From assembly GCA_049975345.1 (NCBI GenBank), contig JBNGDP010000001.1, positions 62,001 to 126,000 of the forward strand: a DNA stretch of 64,000 bases, written 5' to 3'. The DNA comes from Oceanipulchritudo sp049975345 (GTDB taxonomy: Bacteria > Verrucomicrobiota > Verrucomicrobiia > Opitutales > Oceanipulchritudinaceae). The notes below the pieces were generated by a model. That model was not told where the DNA came from, ran no database searches, and was given only the letters and a program-made list of their open reading frames with translations. Of the stretch, positions 32,263 through 41,321 are shown piece after piece. The translations under genes and the position numbers were made by a program. Position 1 is the first letter of the stretch; every line of letters begins with the position of its first letter.

Positions 32263-32756
32263 GGACTTGATTCTGCTTCTTCCCGCGGCGAGGGCAAGCG
32301 CGGGTGGCACCGGAATTCCCGCTCCAGGAGAGAGCGTACCCGGGGGGTCCGTAAGTAAAGGAAGGTGAAAACCAGCGCGCCGGCGGTATCGGCCATCAGA
32401 TCCCCCCATTCAAAGGTTCGCAGGGGATTGGTATACTGGTGCCACTCATCGAGCAGGCCGAAAAGAAAGGTCAGGCCGGCGGCAAGAAGCCAGCGTTTGC
32501 GGGGACCGGCATCCCGGAGCAGGCCGGTGCGCGCCCAGGCGATCCCCAGGAGCCCGAAGACAATGAAATGAGCCAGCTTGTCCATCCCGGTGAAGGACCA
32601 TCCCCCGGTCTGCACCCCGGCGGAGCCGGAAAGGACGGATATGCCGGCCATCATGAACACGGGTACCCAGAGCCGGTGCAGGCAACGGTACCATGCCGGA
32701 TTCCCCCGATCCGCCCCGCCGCTCCCGTCAAAGGTGGAAACTTTTGCTTCCGGCAT
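32259..32756 (-). CDS. VanZ-family membrane protein
   Basis: 165 residues with about four membrane segments. The VanZ signature is present: MDKLAHFIVFGLLGIAWA and LFGLLDEWHQYTNPLRTFEWGDLMADTAGALVF (the D-E-xHQ...R..D..D..AN/T pattern). VanZ proteins are small integral membrane proteins of uncertain role; teicoplanin tolerance is known only for one member. It overlaps ligA by 4 bases (ATGA). A divergent lipid operon begins 160 bases away. Confidence 0.85.
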   Translation of the reverse strand: MPEAKVSTFDGSGGADRGNPAWYRCLHRLWVPVFMMAGISVLSGSAGVQTGGWSFTGMDKLAHFIVFGLLGIAWARTGLLRDAGPRKRWLLAAGLTFLFGLLDEWHQYTNPLRTFEWGDLMADTAGALVFTFLYLRTPRVRSLLEREFRCHPRLPSPREEAESSP

Positions 32757-32915
32757 GCTGTTTACTTTACTGGATGAGGCGGCGATGCAAACAAATTGGT
32801 CGCTGGAGCTCGCTAAATTCAGTGTTTACAGGATGCTATGCGCAACCTATCCCAGAAAGAAAAATGGAGGACCCACTCCGGTGTACCTTCCCTGTAACGT
32901 CTTAAATCACAACTG
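32757..32915 (+). promoter_or_regulatory. Divergent control region of vanZ-ligA and the lipid operon
   Basis: A 159-base spacer. TTTACA (32825-32830) and TATCCC (32848-32853), 17 bases apart, are a weak promoter candidate for the ACP-FabZ gene. A 43-codon open frame (32785-32916) also ends here in a TGATG overlap, but its protein shows no recognisable feature. No repeat was found. Confidence 0.3.
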
Positions 32916-33758
32916 ATGCCAACCACCAACCTGAAGGAAGAGGAACTGCGCGAATCCCTGAAGCGCTGTCCGGAACGGGCCATTGAAGCAGCGATCCAGT
33001 TCAACCAGACGCGCGATCCTGAACTTGTACCCACGATTGTGATGGGAATCATCGAGCGGTTTGTCGAACCGGAAGTCCGTCCCCTGTTGCGGGAGGAGAA
33101 GGACCAGACCCGCCTGCTGGAGGACCTCGGGATCGATTCCCTCCTGATGGTGGAGATCGTCATCCTGGTCGAGGAGACCCTCGGGATCCAAATCGAGAAC
33201 GAGGAATTACGCAACCTCCGCAGCATCGGGGATATCAAGGGATATCTCGACGCGAAAATCAAGGGGCTGCCGGTCCCCTCGAACCGGAATGTCATGAAGT
33301 TCGAGGAAGTGGCCGCGGTCATGCCCCACCAGCCGCCTTTCCTCTTCCTGCAGGAAGCCCGCATCAACGGCACCACCGCCGAGGGAAGCTACCACATTTC
33401 GGGCGACGAACCCTTCCTTGAAGGCCACTTCAAGGAAAATCCCGTTTTTCCGGCCTCGCTCATGCTGGAGGCCCTCGGCCAACTGGCCGTTCTCCTGATG
33501 CTCAAGTCCGGGGATCCCGCCTTCGGGGGCCGTGTCAGGCCCGATTCCATCTATTTTGTCTCCTGTGACGGAGTCCGCTGCCACAAGATGTGCAAGCCGG
33601 AAGAGGTCCTCCAGCTCAAGGTCAGCCTGAAGAAGGTTCATGCCCCGCTGGCCCAGTTCGAGGGGTTGATCTTCAGCCATGGAACCAAGGTGGCCAAGGC
33701 CGAGGAAATCTCGCTGACCTTTGAGCTGGCGGAAGAGGAACCCACCCCCGCCAATTGA
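32916..33758 (+). CDS. Acyl carrier protein-FabZ-like dehydratase fusion
   Basis: 280 residues in two parts. Residues 30-115 form an acyl carrier domain with the phosphopantetheine Ser75 in EDLGIDSLLMVEIVILVEETLG. Residues 128-275 form a hot-dog fold 3-hydroxyacyl-ACP dehydratase: catalytic His138 in AVMPHQPPFLFL and Glu185 in GHFKENPVFPASLMLEALGQL, as in FabZ. The glycine/proline residues of the canonical GHFPGxPxxPG are altered (KEN, A for G), so chain specificity may differ from housekeeping FabZ. A separate FabZ is fused to LpxC at 50004, so this is a second system. First gene of a three-gene lipid operon. Confidence 0.85.
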   Translation: MPTTNLKEEELRESLKRCPERAIEAAIQFNQTRDPELVPTIVMGIIERFVEPEVRPLLREEKDQTRLLEDLGIDSLLMVEIVILVEETLGIQIENEELRNLRSIGDIKGYLDAKIKGLPVPSNRNVMKFEEVAAVMPHQPPFLFLQEARINGTTAEGSYHISGDEPFLEGHFKENPVFPASLMLEALGQLAVLLMLKSGDPAFGGRVRPDSIYFVSCDGVRCHKMCKPEEVLQLKVSLKKVHAPLAQFEGLIFSHGTKVAKAEEISLTFELAEEEPTPAN

Positions 33759-33786
33759 ACAAGTCCGGTCCGGACCCCATTCCCGC

Positions 33787-35046
33787 ATGCGATCTGTTGT
33801 CATTACCGGTATCGGCCTGGTTACCTGCCTGGGCCAGGAAAAGGCCGAGGTTGGCGGCAAATTGCGGGCGATGCGGCACGGATTCGTCCGATATCCGCCT
33901 TTCTTGAAGGACGAGAAAATCCCCATCAGCGTGGCGGCGCCGCTTCCGGGATTCGATACCTCCTCCAAGGACCCGGAAGACTGGTCCTTCCCCGAGGGCA
34001 TCCATTTCCGCCTCGAACAACTGCGGGGCCTGAGCCCGAACGCGCTGTACGCCCACTTCGCCCTGCGCAACGCCGCCCGGGATGCCGGTCTGGAGCTGGA
34101 GGCCCTCTCGGACGAGAGGACCGGATTGTACACGGCTTCCTCCGGTTCGGCGGCCATGACCTGGTTTCATCTCGACCGCATGAAACGGGTCGGGCCCCTG
34201 CGCTGCCCTCCCATGGGCATCGTCGCCTCGATCGCGGGAACGCTCAACTTCAACCTCGCCGCGGCCTACCGCATCCGTGGGTCCACTGCCGGTTTCGTTT
34301 CCGCGTGCGCCTCCAGCGGCCATGCCATGGGCTTTGCCTTTGATGAAATCGCACTCGGGCGACAGGACCGGATGGTCGTCGTCGGGGCGGAGGATTTCAC
34401 GGAGGAAACCATCGTTCCCTTCTCCGGCATGCGCGTCCTTTCCCTCAATCCCGATCCGGACTCCGCTTCCCGCCCCTTCGACCGCAACCGGGACGGATTC
34501 GTCGGCACCGGCGGGGCCGTCTGCCTGCTCCTGGAAGCCGGGGAAATTGCCGAAAAGCGCGGTGCGCCGGTCCACGCCCGTCTTGCCGGCTGGGGACAGG
34601 CGACCGACGGATACCACGTGGCCGCCTCGCATCCGGACGGTGAGGGGCTTGCCCGGGCCATGCGCCTGGCCCTGCGGAGCGCCGGTTGGGAGCCGGGAGC
34701 GGTCGATTATGTGAACGCGCACGCCACCTCCACCCAGGCCGGGGACGTTTCCGAGTGCCGGGCCCTCAAGAGCATGTTCACGGGCAACCGCCAGCCGGCG
34801 ATCAGCAGCACCAAGGCCCTGACCGGGCACGCCCTGTCCCTTTCCAGCATCATGGAGGCGGCGTTCTGCCTGCTGGCCATGGACCAGGGATTTATCCCCG
34901 GCAGCGCCCATATCACGGAGCTGGATCCGGAAGCCGAAGGACTGAACATCCTCACCGCCAGCCGCCCCGGGGCCCCCGGGCGCGTCCTCTCCAACAGCAG
35001 CGGATTCGGCGGGGTCAATGTCGTCCTCGCGCTTGAAAAGCCATGA
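33787..35046 (+). CDS. Beta-ketoacyl-ACP synthase, FabF-like
   Basis: 419 residues. The condensing-enzyme triad is intact: Cys174 in VSACASSGHAMGFA, His312 in NAHATSTQAGD and His348 in KALTGHALSLSS. The N-terminal VVITGIGLVTCLG and C-terminal NSSGFGGVNVVL also match. It differs from standard FabF in the long insertion near residues 28-85. It elongates acyl chains on a carrier protein, presumably the ACP domain encoded 28 bases upstream. No ketoreductase or acyltransferase gene is beside it, so it must borrow those or act on special substrates. Its stop overlaps the next start (ATGA). Confidence 0.88.
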   Translation: MRSVVITGIGLVTCLGQEKAEVGGKLRAMRHGFVRYPPFLKDEKIPISVAAPLPGFDTSSKDPEDWSFPEGIHFRLEQLRGLSPNALYAHFALRNAARDAGLELEALSDERTGLYTASSGSAAMTWFHLDRMKRVGPLRCPPMGIVASIAGTLNFNLAAAYRIRGSTAGFVSACASSGHAMGFAFDEIALGRQDRMVVVGAEDFTEETIVPFSGMRVLSLNPDPDSASRPFDRNRDGFVGTGGAVCLLLEAGEIAEKRGAPVHARLAGWGQATDGYHVAASHPDGEGLARAMRLALRSAGWEPGAVDYVNAHATSTQAGDVSECRALKSMFTGNRQPAISSTKALTGHALSLSSIMEAAFCLLAMDQGFIPGSAHITELDPEAEGLNILTASRPGAPGRVLSNSSGFGGVNVVLALEKP

Positions 35047-36191
35047 TCCGGCGTGTCCTGGTCCTGACTTCCAGCACCGGCAGCGGCCACGACATGCGGG
35101 CCCTCGCCTTCGCCCAATGGTGCCGGCAGCTGTTTGGCGGGACTCCCGAGGTCCGGATCGAGCATGTCATTGAAAAGGGCTCCCTGCTCGGGCGCTTCGG
35201 GGTGTGGGTCTACAACACCATCCACCGCCACTGCCCTGTTCTGCACAATGTCTATTTTTTCATCGTCGAGGTTTTCGTTTTCACCCATACCCGGAAGGTG
35301 GGATTCGGGGGGCGGTATTACCGGAAAATCCTCATGGACTACCGGCCGGAGCTGGTTTTCAGCGTCCATGATTCGACCAACCGCGGCTACTTTGAGGACG
35401 CCCGGAGGGTTCTCGGCGAAACGGTCCGCTGTGTCACCTACTGCGGGGAATTTTCAGGGGGGTACGGATACAGCCGCAACTGGGTCAACCCGTCCGCGGA
35501 CCTCTTTATCGCGCGGACCGAAAGGGCGCGCCGGCATGCCGTGAAGCTTGGGATCCCCCGGGGGAAATCAGCCGTTTTCCACAAACTGCTCCCCCCCGCC
35601 TGCTTCGAGGGGCGCATGCCAGGCGGGGAAAAGCCGGAACACCTGCGCCAGCTGGGCCTCGATCCGGACAAGTTCACTCTTTTTCTGGCCACTGGAGGAT
35701 ACGGGGCCAACCACCATTCCTCCTTTCTCCGCGCCCTGTTCCCCCTCTCCGGCAAAATCCAGGTGATTGTCATTTGCGGAAGAAACCAGACCGTCCACGA
35801 GAAGCTGACCCGCTGGTCCAGGGCCCATCCCGGCTTCAGGATCTATATCGAGGGGTACAGCAACCGGGTCTCCGATTTCCTGCAGCTGGCGGACGCCGTG
35901 GTGACCCGCGGAGGGGCCAATACCACCATGGAGGCCCTCCACTTCGCCTGCCCCCTGGTTTATAACGCCCTGGGCGGCCTGATGCCGCAGGAGCTGTGCA
36001 CCGTCCGCTACTTTCTTGACCGGGGAGCCGCCCGCCTGATCCGCTCTTCCCGCGACCTGGTTGAGGTTATCGACGATTGGGGGGACCGTGGAGAAGCGTA
36101 TGAACGGGTCCGAAAGGCCATGGCCGCTCTCCATGTGGAGGAAAATCCGGAGGACCTTGTGCGCCTCGTCCTCGGGGAGTCCTCCAGGTGA
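35043..36191 (+). CDS. MGDG-synthase/MurG-like GT28 glycosyltransferase
   Basis: 382 residues. LVLTSSTGSGHDMRALAFAQW is the N-terminal signature of monogalactosyl-diacylglycerol synthase-type enzymes, and FLATGGYGANHHS, YSNRVSDFLQLADAVVTRGGANTTMEAL and NALGGLMPQE match the GT28 UDP-sugar domain. Such enzymes glycosylate diacylglycerol or ceramide at the inner membrane. It has no signal peptide and should be peripheral. Overlap by 4 bases with the ketosynthase gene makes translational coupling likely; together with the ACP-FabZ gene this suggests a glycolipid with an unusual acyl chain. The product is inferred. Confidence 0.78.
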   Translation: MIRRVLVLTSSTGSGHDMRALAFAQWCRQLFGGTPEVRIEHVIEKGSLLGRFGVWVYNTIHRHCPVLHNVYFFIVEVFVFTHTRKVGFGGRYYRKILMDYRPELVFSVHDSTNRGYFEDARRVLGETVRCVTYCGEFSGGYGYSRNWVNPSADLFIARTERARRHAVKLGIPRGKSAVFHKLLPPACFEGRMPGGEKPEHLRQLGLDPDKFTLFLATGGYGANHHSSFLRALFPLSGKIQVIVICGRNQTVHEKLTRWSRAHPGFRIYIEGYSNRVSDFLQLADAVVTRGGANTTMEALHFACPLVYNALGGLMPQELCTVRYFLDRGAARLIRSSRDLVEVIDDWGDRGEAYERVRKAMAALHVEENPEDLVRLVLGESSR

Positions 36192-36262
36192 AAAAGCCAC
36201 CCGCTCCGGTGCCGGTCGCATTCTGGTTTGCAACTTTATCGGAACTGCTTTGATTACCCAGT

Positions 36263-36709
36263 ATGAGCATGGACATGCAGGACACTACCAGGCCCCGGTC
36301 GCATCGTGCGGCGCGCGGTTTTTCCCTTGTGGAAATGCTGATCGTCATCGCCCTGATCGCCATCGTCGGCACCCTCCTGATCGGGCGCATCGGCAATCTC
36401 TTCGGAGGGGCCCAGGAGGACGTGGCCAAACAATTTGTTGAAAACGCCCTCAAGGCGCCCCTGCTGAAATACCGCATCGACACCGGCTCCTATCCGACCG
36501 CCCAGGACGGCGGACTGATGGCCCTGTTGAACCCCCCGGCAGGCAAGCAGGAAAAGTGGAAGGGGCCCTACATCGACAAACTCCCGGAAGATCCCTGGGG
36601 CCAGCCCTACCAGTACAAGTACCCGGGAGTGAAGAACCCGGATGGCTACGACCTCTGGTCTCTCGGCCCGGATCCCCAGGCGGAGGCCGACAATATCGGA
36701 AACTGGTGA
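36263..36709 (+). CDS. gspG: Type II secretion major pseudopilin
   Basis: 148 residues. The prepilin motif ARGFSLVEMLIVIALIAIVGTLL (cleavage after Gly, Glu+5) leads to the GspG-specific segment PLLKYRIDTGSYPTAQDGGLMALLNPP...PYIDKLPEDPWGQPYQYKYPG...YDLWSLGPDPQ, including the calcium-binding end. It polymerises into the T2SS pseudopilus. Two close ATGs (36263, 36269) are possible. It is the first gene of a run of eleven T2SS genes, 72 bases after the lipid operon. Confidence 0.96.
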   Translation: MSMDMQDTTRPRSHRAARGFSLVEMLIVIALIAIVGTLLIGRIGNLFGGAQEDVAKQFVENALKAPLLKYRIDTGSYPTAQDGGLMALLNPPAGKQEKWKGPYIDKLPEDPWGQPYQYKYPGVKNPDGYDLWSLGPDPQAEADNIGNW

Positions 36710-36713
36710 TACC

Positions 36714-37208
36714 GTGCGCCGTGGCTTCACGCTCATTGAGCTGATCATTGTCATCGCCCTGATCGCCCTCATCGGGGGCCTGGTGGCCGTCAACGCGCAA
36801 GCTATTCTCCGCGGGCTCGGGGAGGAACCGGTCGACCGGATCCTCCGGAAGGCGGTCCGGGAGGCCCGCTACCAGGCCGCCTCCCTCAAGTCACCCGTGC
36901 AACTGGCCTACGACCGGGAATCGGCCAGCCTGGTCCTTTTTTCGGATACCGGACAAACCCTGGAGTCGTTCCGGACCGTTCCGGAGGATTCCGAGGATCC
37001 CCCCGATATTGAATTTGAACAAATCCTTCCCGTCCGGGGTCTCGACAGCTTTGACCGCCATGAAACCACCCCCATTGATGCCGTGGTCTTCCGGCCCGAC
37101 CGGTCGTCCACCCCTTTCCAGGTCCTGATCGACTCGGGAAACACTTTTTACACGCAGCGATATGATCCCTTTTCCGCGATCGTCATCGAGGATTCCCGCA
37201 ATGACTGA
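36714..37208 (+). CDS. gspH: Type II secretion minor pseudopilin, GspH-like
   Basis: 164 residues beginning at GTG 36714. The N-terminus RRGFTLIELIIVIALIALIGGLV is a prepilin signal. The C-terminal part (FDRHETTPIDAVVFRPDRSSTPFQV) resembles the GspH globular domain. It starts 5 bases after gspG and overlaps the next gene by 8. GspH and GspI assignment is by order and size, so could be exchanged. Confidence 0.75.
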   Translation: MRRGFTLIELIIVIALIALIGGLVAVNAQAILRGLGEEPVDRILRKAVREARYQAASLKSPVQLAYDRESASLVLFSDTGQTLESFRTVPEDSEDPPDIEFEQILPVRGLDSFDRHETTPIDAVVFRPDRSSTPFQVLIDSGNTFYTQRYDPFSAIVIEDSRND

Positions 37209-37665
37209 GGTCCGGCCATCGCGGCGCGGCTTTTCCCTGATCGAGGTGGTGATCGCCATCGCCATCGCGGGGATCGCCTTCTTCGTGCTGACGGAAACCT
37301 TCTTCAATGTGCTGCTCACCCTGGAGGGCCTGGAATCGGAGTCGGATTACCAGAAGGATGTCCGTTTTGTGCGGCGGCAGATCATTCAGATCACCGACCG
37401 GGACGAACTGGAAGACGGAGGGGAAATCACGACCCTCGATCTTGGAACCGCGGACTGGTACGCCACCCTTGAAGCCACCGAAATCGTGGACCTCTTCCGC
37501 GTGGACCTGGAAATCGAGTTTGAAAACCCGGAGGGCGAGCCGATTGATTACCTGGAGACGCTCTATCTGCTGCGCCCCACCTGGAGCGATCCGATTGAAA
37601 GCTCCGCCATCCTCTCCGAGGCCCGTGACCGGATCGAGGAGGAAAACCTCAGGAGGGACTGGTGA
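37201..37665 (+). CDS. gspI: Type II secretion minor pseudopilin, GspI-like
   Basis: 154 residues. Prepilin signal RRGFSLIEVVIAIAIAGIAFFVL, then an acidic soluble domain without recognisable motif. It overlaps gspH by 8 and gspJ by 4 bases (GTGA). Position between gspH and gspJ suggests GspI, part of the pseudopilus tip with GspJ and GspK, but sequence is too divergent to be certain. Confidence 0.7.
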   Translation: MTEVRPSRRGFSLIEVVIAIAIAGIAFFVLTETFFNVLLTLEGLESESDYQKDVRFVRRQIIQITDRDELEDGGEITTLDLGTADWYATLEATEIVDLFRVDLEIEFENPEGEPIDYLETLYLLRPTWSDPIESSAILSEARDRIEEENLRRDW

Positions 37666-38339
37666 ACCCCACCCGTTCCCGATCCCTCCGGCGCGCCGGC
37701 CTGACCCTCGTCGAGATGCTGGTGACCCTGGCCATCCTCGGCACGGTCATGACCCTCCTGTCCTTTCACCTGGTCGCGCTGAGCAACCTCTGGCTCAATC
37801 GCTCCGACGATGACTTTTTCGAGCAGCACGTCGACGGGGTGGTCCTTTTCCTCAACAACGCTTTCGAGGCCTCCGAGGGAGCCTACGGCCCCGGCGAGGA
37901 AAAAGGGGCCCCCGTGGAATGGGCCCGTCCTCCGGGCTGGGGGGATCTGGACGACCCGCTGCTTCACTTCCAGCAGGCCGAGGCGCCGGCACTCTTCGTG
38001 CGCGAGGGCCAAGCCCTGCCAGCCATCCTCGCCTATCTCCATTTCGACAAGGACGAGGGGCTCTCCATCCTGTGGTACTCCGCCCTCGACGCCGAGGAGA
38101 TCGAACGGGTCTCCGACCTGCGGCGCACACCCGTTTCGGCCTTTGTCACCGAGATGGACTACGCCTACTATGAACTGGAGGATGACGAATGGGAAATCAC
38201 CGAGGATCCCATGGAGGACGACAACGGCGCCTTCCGGCTCCCCGACTTCCTGAGGATCACCTTTTCCCACCCGGAGGAGGGGGAGCGGGTTCGCTCCGTT
38301 CTCATCCCGCACGCCTCCACCGAAATCCCGCTCTTTTGA
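37662..38339 (+). CDS. gspJ: Type II secretion minor pseudopilin, GspJ-like
   Basis: 225 residues with a GTG start in a GTGA overlap. The signal RRAGLTLVEMLVTLAILGTVMTLL has an unusual Ala-Gly before the cleavage site. The long soluble domain fits GspJ, including ILWYSALDAEE and the final LRITFSHPEEGERVRSVLIP strand pattern. Strongly acidic, like its neighbours. The adjacent GspK-like gene begins 1 base later. Confidence 0.75.
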   Translation: MNPTRSRSLRRAGLTLVEMLVTLAILGTVMTLLSFHLVALSNLWLNRSDDDFFEQHVDGVVLFLNNAFEASEGAYGPGEEKGAPVEWARPPGWGDLDDPLLHFQQAEAPALFVREGQALPAILAYLHFDKDEGLSILWYSALDAEEIERVSDLRRTPVSAFVTEMDYAYYELEDDEWEITEDPMEDDNGAFRLPDFLRITFSHPEEGERVRSVLIPHASTEIPLF

Positions 38340-38340
38340 A

Positions 38341-39474
38341 ATGGTCTTCAGGAAACAGTCCGCATCCGCAAAACAAGGCTCCATCATCGTCCTGGTGCTG
38401 GTCCTCGTGGTCCTCCTGACCTTCGTGGTGGTGGCCTTCCTGGAGGAGGCCACCGCCAGGATCAAATACTACGGGCTCTTCCATAACCGGGACGACCTCC
38501 GCACGGACGCCTACTCGGTACTGGAAATCACCCTCGCGGTCATCAACGAGTACCGGGAAATCGAGGGCGCGCTCTGGGGACCCTCCCAGGGATGGGGCAA
38601 TCCGCTTCGGGAAATCGACTTCGTTCCCGCCCACGCCGGCTCGGTTTCCGTCCGCTTCGAGGATGAAAGCGCGAAACTGCCCCTCTCCTCGATGGAATAC
38701 AACGACCTCCTCGTCTTTTTCGATGTCCTGGGCTTTGATTTGCCGGAGGCCCAATCCCTCGCCGACGGGTTGATCGACTGGACCGACGAGGACGACCTCC
38801 GCCGGCTCAACGGGTTCGACGGGGAGGACTACGAGGACATGGATCCCCCGTACCGGGCGGCCAATTCCCCCATCATCACCTGGGACGAGTTCCGTCTCAT
38901 CGAACCCTTCCGCACCTTGTTCTGGGATGACGAGGGACGGCCCACGGACCGCTGGCCCACTTTCAAATCCGCCGTTTCCCTGTATCATACCGGCGCCGTT
39001 AACATAAACCAGGCCAACAGCACCGTCCTCGCCTACCTGTCCGAGAAGGGACTCCTCGACGAGCGCGCCTTCCTTTTCTACAAAAACGGCAGCGACGGCG
39101 AAATCGGGACGGAAGACGACCGCCTGTACCGACAGGGGGAAGGTTCCACCTTTTCCCCGGTCCTGCCGGCCGAGGGAGCAAATGTGAGCGACCGCATCGA
39201 GCTGCTGCGCATCACCGTGGAGGCGGCCCGGGGAGAGGCCCGCTTTGTTCTCGAGGTTCTCGTCTCATGGGCCGGTGCCAACCCGGGCGCCGGGGATGCC
39301 GCCTCCCGGGAGACCGCGCAACCCGACACCGAACCCGTCGTCGAAACCAACCCACGCTCGGCCCGGGCGCAGCGCCAGCGCGCCCGCGGGGAAACCCGCA
39401 CCGCTCCCAGTGCCGCGGCCAGCCTCGGCTATCCCTTCCGCTTCCTGCGCATCACCGAGAATCGTAAATTTTGA
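38341..39474 (+). CDS. gspK: Type II secretion minor pseudopilin, GspK-like
   Basis: 377 residues. The N-terminal segment GSIIVLVLVLVVLLTFVVVAFLE lacks the Glu+5 typical of prepilins, as in GspK. The helical domain contains ALADGLIDWTDEDDLRRLNGFDGEDYEDMDPPYRAANSPIITWDE (SLADGLIDWTDxD... block) and HTGAVNINQANSTVLAYL, the GspK alpha-domain and SAM-like motif. GspK caps the pseudopilus. A Pro/Ala/Arg-rich tail of about 60 residues precedes the last strand. Confidence 0.88.
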   Translation: MVFRKQSASAKQGSIIVLVLVLVVLLTFVVVAFLEEATARIKYYGLFHNRDDLRTDAYSVLEITLAVINEYREIEGALWGPSQGWGNPLREIDFVPAHAGSVSVRFEDESAKLPLSSMEYNDLLVFFDVLGFDLPEAQSLADGLIDWTDEDDLRRLNGFDGEDYEDMDPPYRAANSPIITWDEFRLIEPFRTLFWDDEGRPTDRWPTFKSAVSLYHTGAVNINQANSTVLAYLSEKGLLDERAFLFYKNGSDGEIGTEDDRLYRQGEGSTFSPVLPAEGANVSDRIELLRITVEAARGEARFVLEVLVSWAGANPGAGDAASRETAQPDTEPVVETNPRSARAQRQRARGETRTAPSAAASLGYPFRFLRITENRKF

Positions 39475-39521
39475 TCGACACCCAATTTCATCACCCGGTT
39501 TAATATCACCTTTGAAACACT

Positions 39522-40772
39522 ATGAGTCCCGTCACGGAAACGCTGTCCCGATTCATCGCCGGATTGCAGGAGAAAATCCCCGAGCAGAAGGTCGGCCTGA
39601 CGCCCGCCGACGCGTTTTTTACACGAAAAGTCGATCTTCCAGCAGGGCTTTCCCCATCGGACCGGACCGCCTTTATCCAGCTTTCCCTGGAAGGAAGCGC
39701 CCCCTTCCCGATCGAGCAGCTGGCCTGGGGGTTTCTCAGCTTCGATGGCGCGGATCATGCCTTTGTTTACGCCACCCCGAAAAGCCGTCTGAAACGGCTC
39801 GGGATGGACCGACCGGAATCCTACCACCAGCTTTTTCCCGGATTCATCAGCCTGTTTGGGGACCCGCCGGACAAACCGGCAGTCCGGTTTCTTTCCCAGA
39901 ACGGGGTGCTTTCGGCGATTTCCCTGCCGGCCGGCAATCCGGTCCCGGATGCGGTTCACTCCCGCAAAATCCCGGGTGAAGTCCTCACCGACGACACCCA
40001 GCTGGAGGCCCGCGACAAACTGGCCGCCTCCCTGGACACGGAGGGATACGAATGCGAGGACGGGGTCTGGCTGGGTGAGGAGGTCCAGATACTGCCGGAC
40101 GGCCGCCTGCGCTTCCTTCACCGGCATCTCAGCGCCTCCGCGTCGAGGGGGCTGAAAAGCACCATCCTGCCTCTCGGGGAACAGGCCCTCTGGGATGCCG
40201 ACCTGCGCGACCAGGGCTACGCCGGCCGAGAGCAGGCCACCCGCCAGCGCAGCACCCTGATCTGGAAGAGCCTGCGGATCGCCGGCTGGACCGCCCTGCT
40301 CCTGGTCATTTTCCAGCTCTCGACCTTCATTCTCGGGGGTGTCAACGTCTGGCAGGAGAGCAAAATCAGGGAAATCGAGCCCCTTGCCACCCGCGTGGAG
40401 AACAAGTTGACCCTTGCCGACCGCCTCACGCAGTCCACCGAGGAGGACCTCAACCCTTTCCTGCTTATGGAGGCCATCAATCCTGTCCGTCCGGACTCCA
40501 TTTTCTACAACAAGGTGCGGTCAAGGGCGTTCAATGAGCTGGAAATCGAGGGGCAGTCCTCGGAAGGGGTCACCCCCGTGAACGCCTTTGCCGATTCCAT
40601 CAAGCAAATGCCCTTTGTCAGCTCCGTGGAGAACAATTCCCAGACCCGCAACAACCAGACCAGCTTTGAATTCCTGATCACGTTTTCGGAACAACCCCCG
40701 GCTCCCGAGGGCGGGTTTGTTGTCCCGGATGAATCCGGGGAGGACGAAACCGGGGAGGAGGAAAAGGGATAA
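39522..40772 (+). CDS. gspL: Type II secretion GspL/PilM-N-like assembly protein
   Basis: 416 residues. A soluble N-terminal region (1-245) of actin-like (PilM/GspL) size is followed by one membrane segment (about 252-272, AGWTALLLVIFQLSTFILGGV) and a periplasmic part with a coiled coil and a ferredoxin-like ending (SIKQMPFVSSVENNSQTRN...FEFLITFSE). GspL links the ATPase GspE to GspM and the pseudopilus. The N-terminal half shows little classic sequence conservation, so the call rests on layout and position. Confidence 0.75.
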   Translation: MSPVTETLSRFIAGLQEKIPEQKVGLTPADAFFTRKVDLPAGLSPSDRTAFIQLSLEGSAPFPIEQLAWGFLSFDGADHAFVYATPKSRLKRLGMDRPESYHQLFPGFISLFGDPPDKPAVRFLSQNGVLSAISLPAGNPVPDAVHSRKIPGEVLTDDTQLEARDKLAASLDTEGYECEDGVWLGEEVQILPDGRLRFLHRHLSASASRGLKSTILPLGEQALWDADLRDQGYAGREQATRQRSTLIWKSLRIAGWTALLLVIFQLSTFILGGVNVWQESKIREIEPLATRVENKLTLADRLTQSTEEDLNPFLLMEAINPVRPDSIFYNKVRSRAFNELEIEGQSSEGVTPVNAFADSIKQMPFVSSVENNSQTRNNQTSFEFLITFSEQPPAPEGGFVVPDESGEDETGEEEKG

Positions 40773-40775
40773 GCC

Positions 40776-41321
40776 ATGATGGTCCGTCAGGTATTCAACG
40801 CCCTTTCCCTGCGGGAACGCTACCTCCTGGCCCTCTTTGTCTGGGCCCTCCTGCTTGTCTGGATTCTCGGCCTTCTGGAGGATTTGCAGCAATCCTGGAA
40901 CGATTTCAGCCTCAACCGGCAGCTTCTCCAGACCTTCGGGGACACCCTCGCCCAGTCGGACCAGGCCGAAGCCCTCCTCAACAGCGCCCGCGCGGGCCTG
41001 GACGGGAGCAAGACCTTTTCCGCGTCCCAGCTCGTGGGGCGGCTCGATTCCCTGGCGCGGGAAAACGAGGTCTCCAGCTTCGATATCAGCACCCCGTCGA
41101 CCGTCGAGAGCCAGCTCTTCAGTTTCCACAACGTACGACTTTCCATCAAGCGGGCCCGCATCGGCGAGCTGATCCGGTTTGACCAGGCGGTCAAAGCCTA
41201 TTCCCCTTATATCGCCCTCGGGGATTTCCAGATCACCGCCAACAAGCGCGACCCGCGTTTCCTGGATGCCGTGTTTGAACTGGTTTCCTTTGAATTGAAA
41301 GAAGAGGCCCTGAATGACTGA
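40776..41321 (+). CDS. gspM: Type II secretion GspM-like protein
   Basis: 181 residues. A membrane segment at 15-35 (LLALFVWALLLVWILGLLEDL) after a short cytoplasmic start (FNALSLRERYL, typical of GspM/PilO), then a coiled coil and a ferredoxin-like C-terminal domain (ALGDFQITANKRDPRFLDAVFELVSFELKE). It partners GspL in the inner-membrane platform. It begins 3 bases after gspL and overlaps gspD by 8. Confidence 0.8.
   Translation: MMVRQVFNALSLRERYLLALFVWALLLVWILGLLEDLQQSWNDFSLNRQLLQTFGDTLAQSDQAEALLNSARAGLDGSKTFSASQLVGRLDSLARENEVSSFDISTPSTVESQLFSFHNVRLSIKRARIGELIRFDQAVKAYSPYIALGDFQITANKRDPRFLDAVFELVSFELKEEALND

Noticed and set aside
30229..32358. 709-codon plus-strand open frame opposite ligA
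   Set aside because: Complete antisense of ligA with no family match; a codon-bias artefact.
32785..32916. 43-codon frame ending in a TGATG overlap with the ACP-FabZ start
   Set aside because: No ribosome-binding site, no recognisable feature; may be a leader peptide but unsupported.
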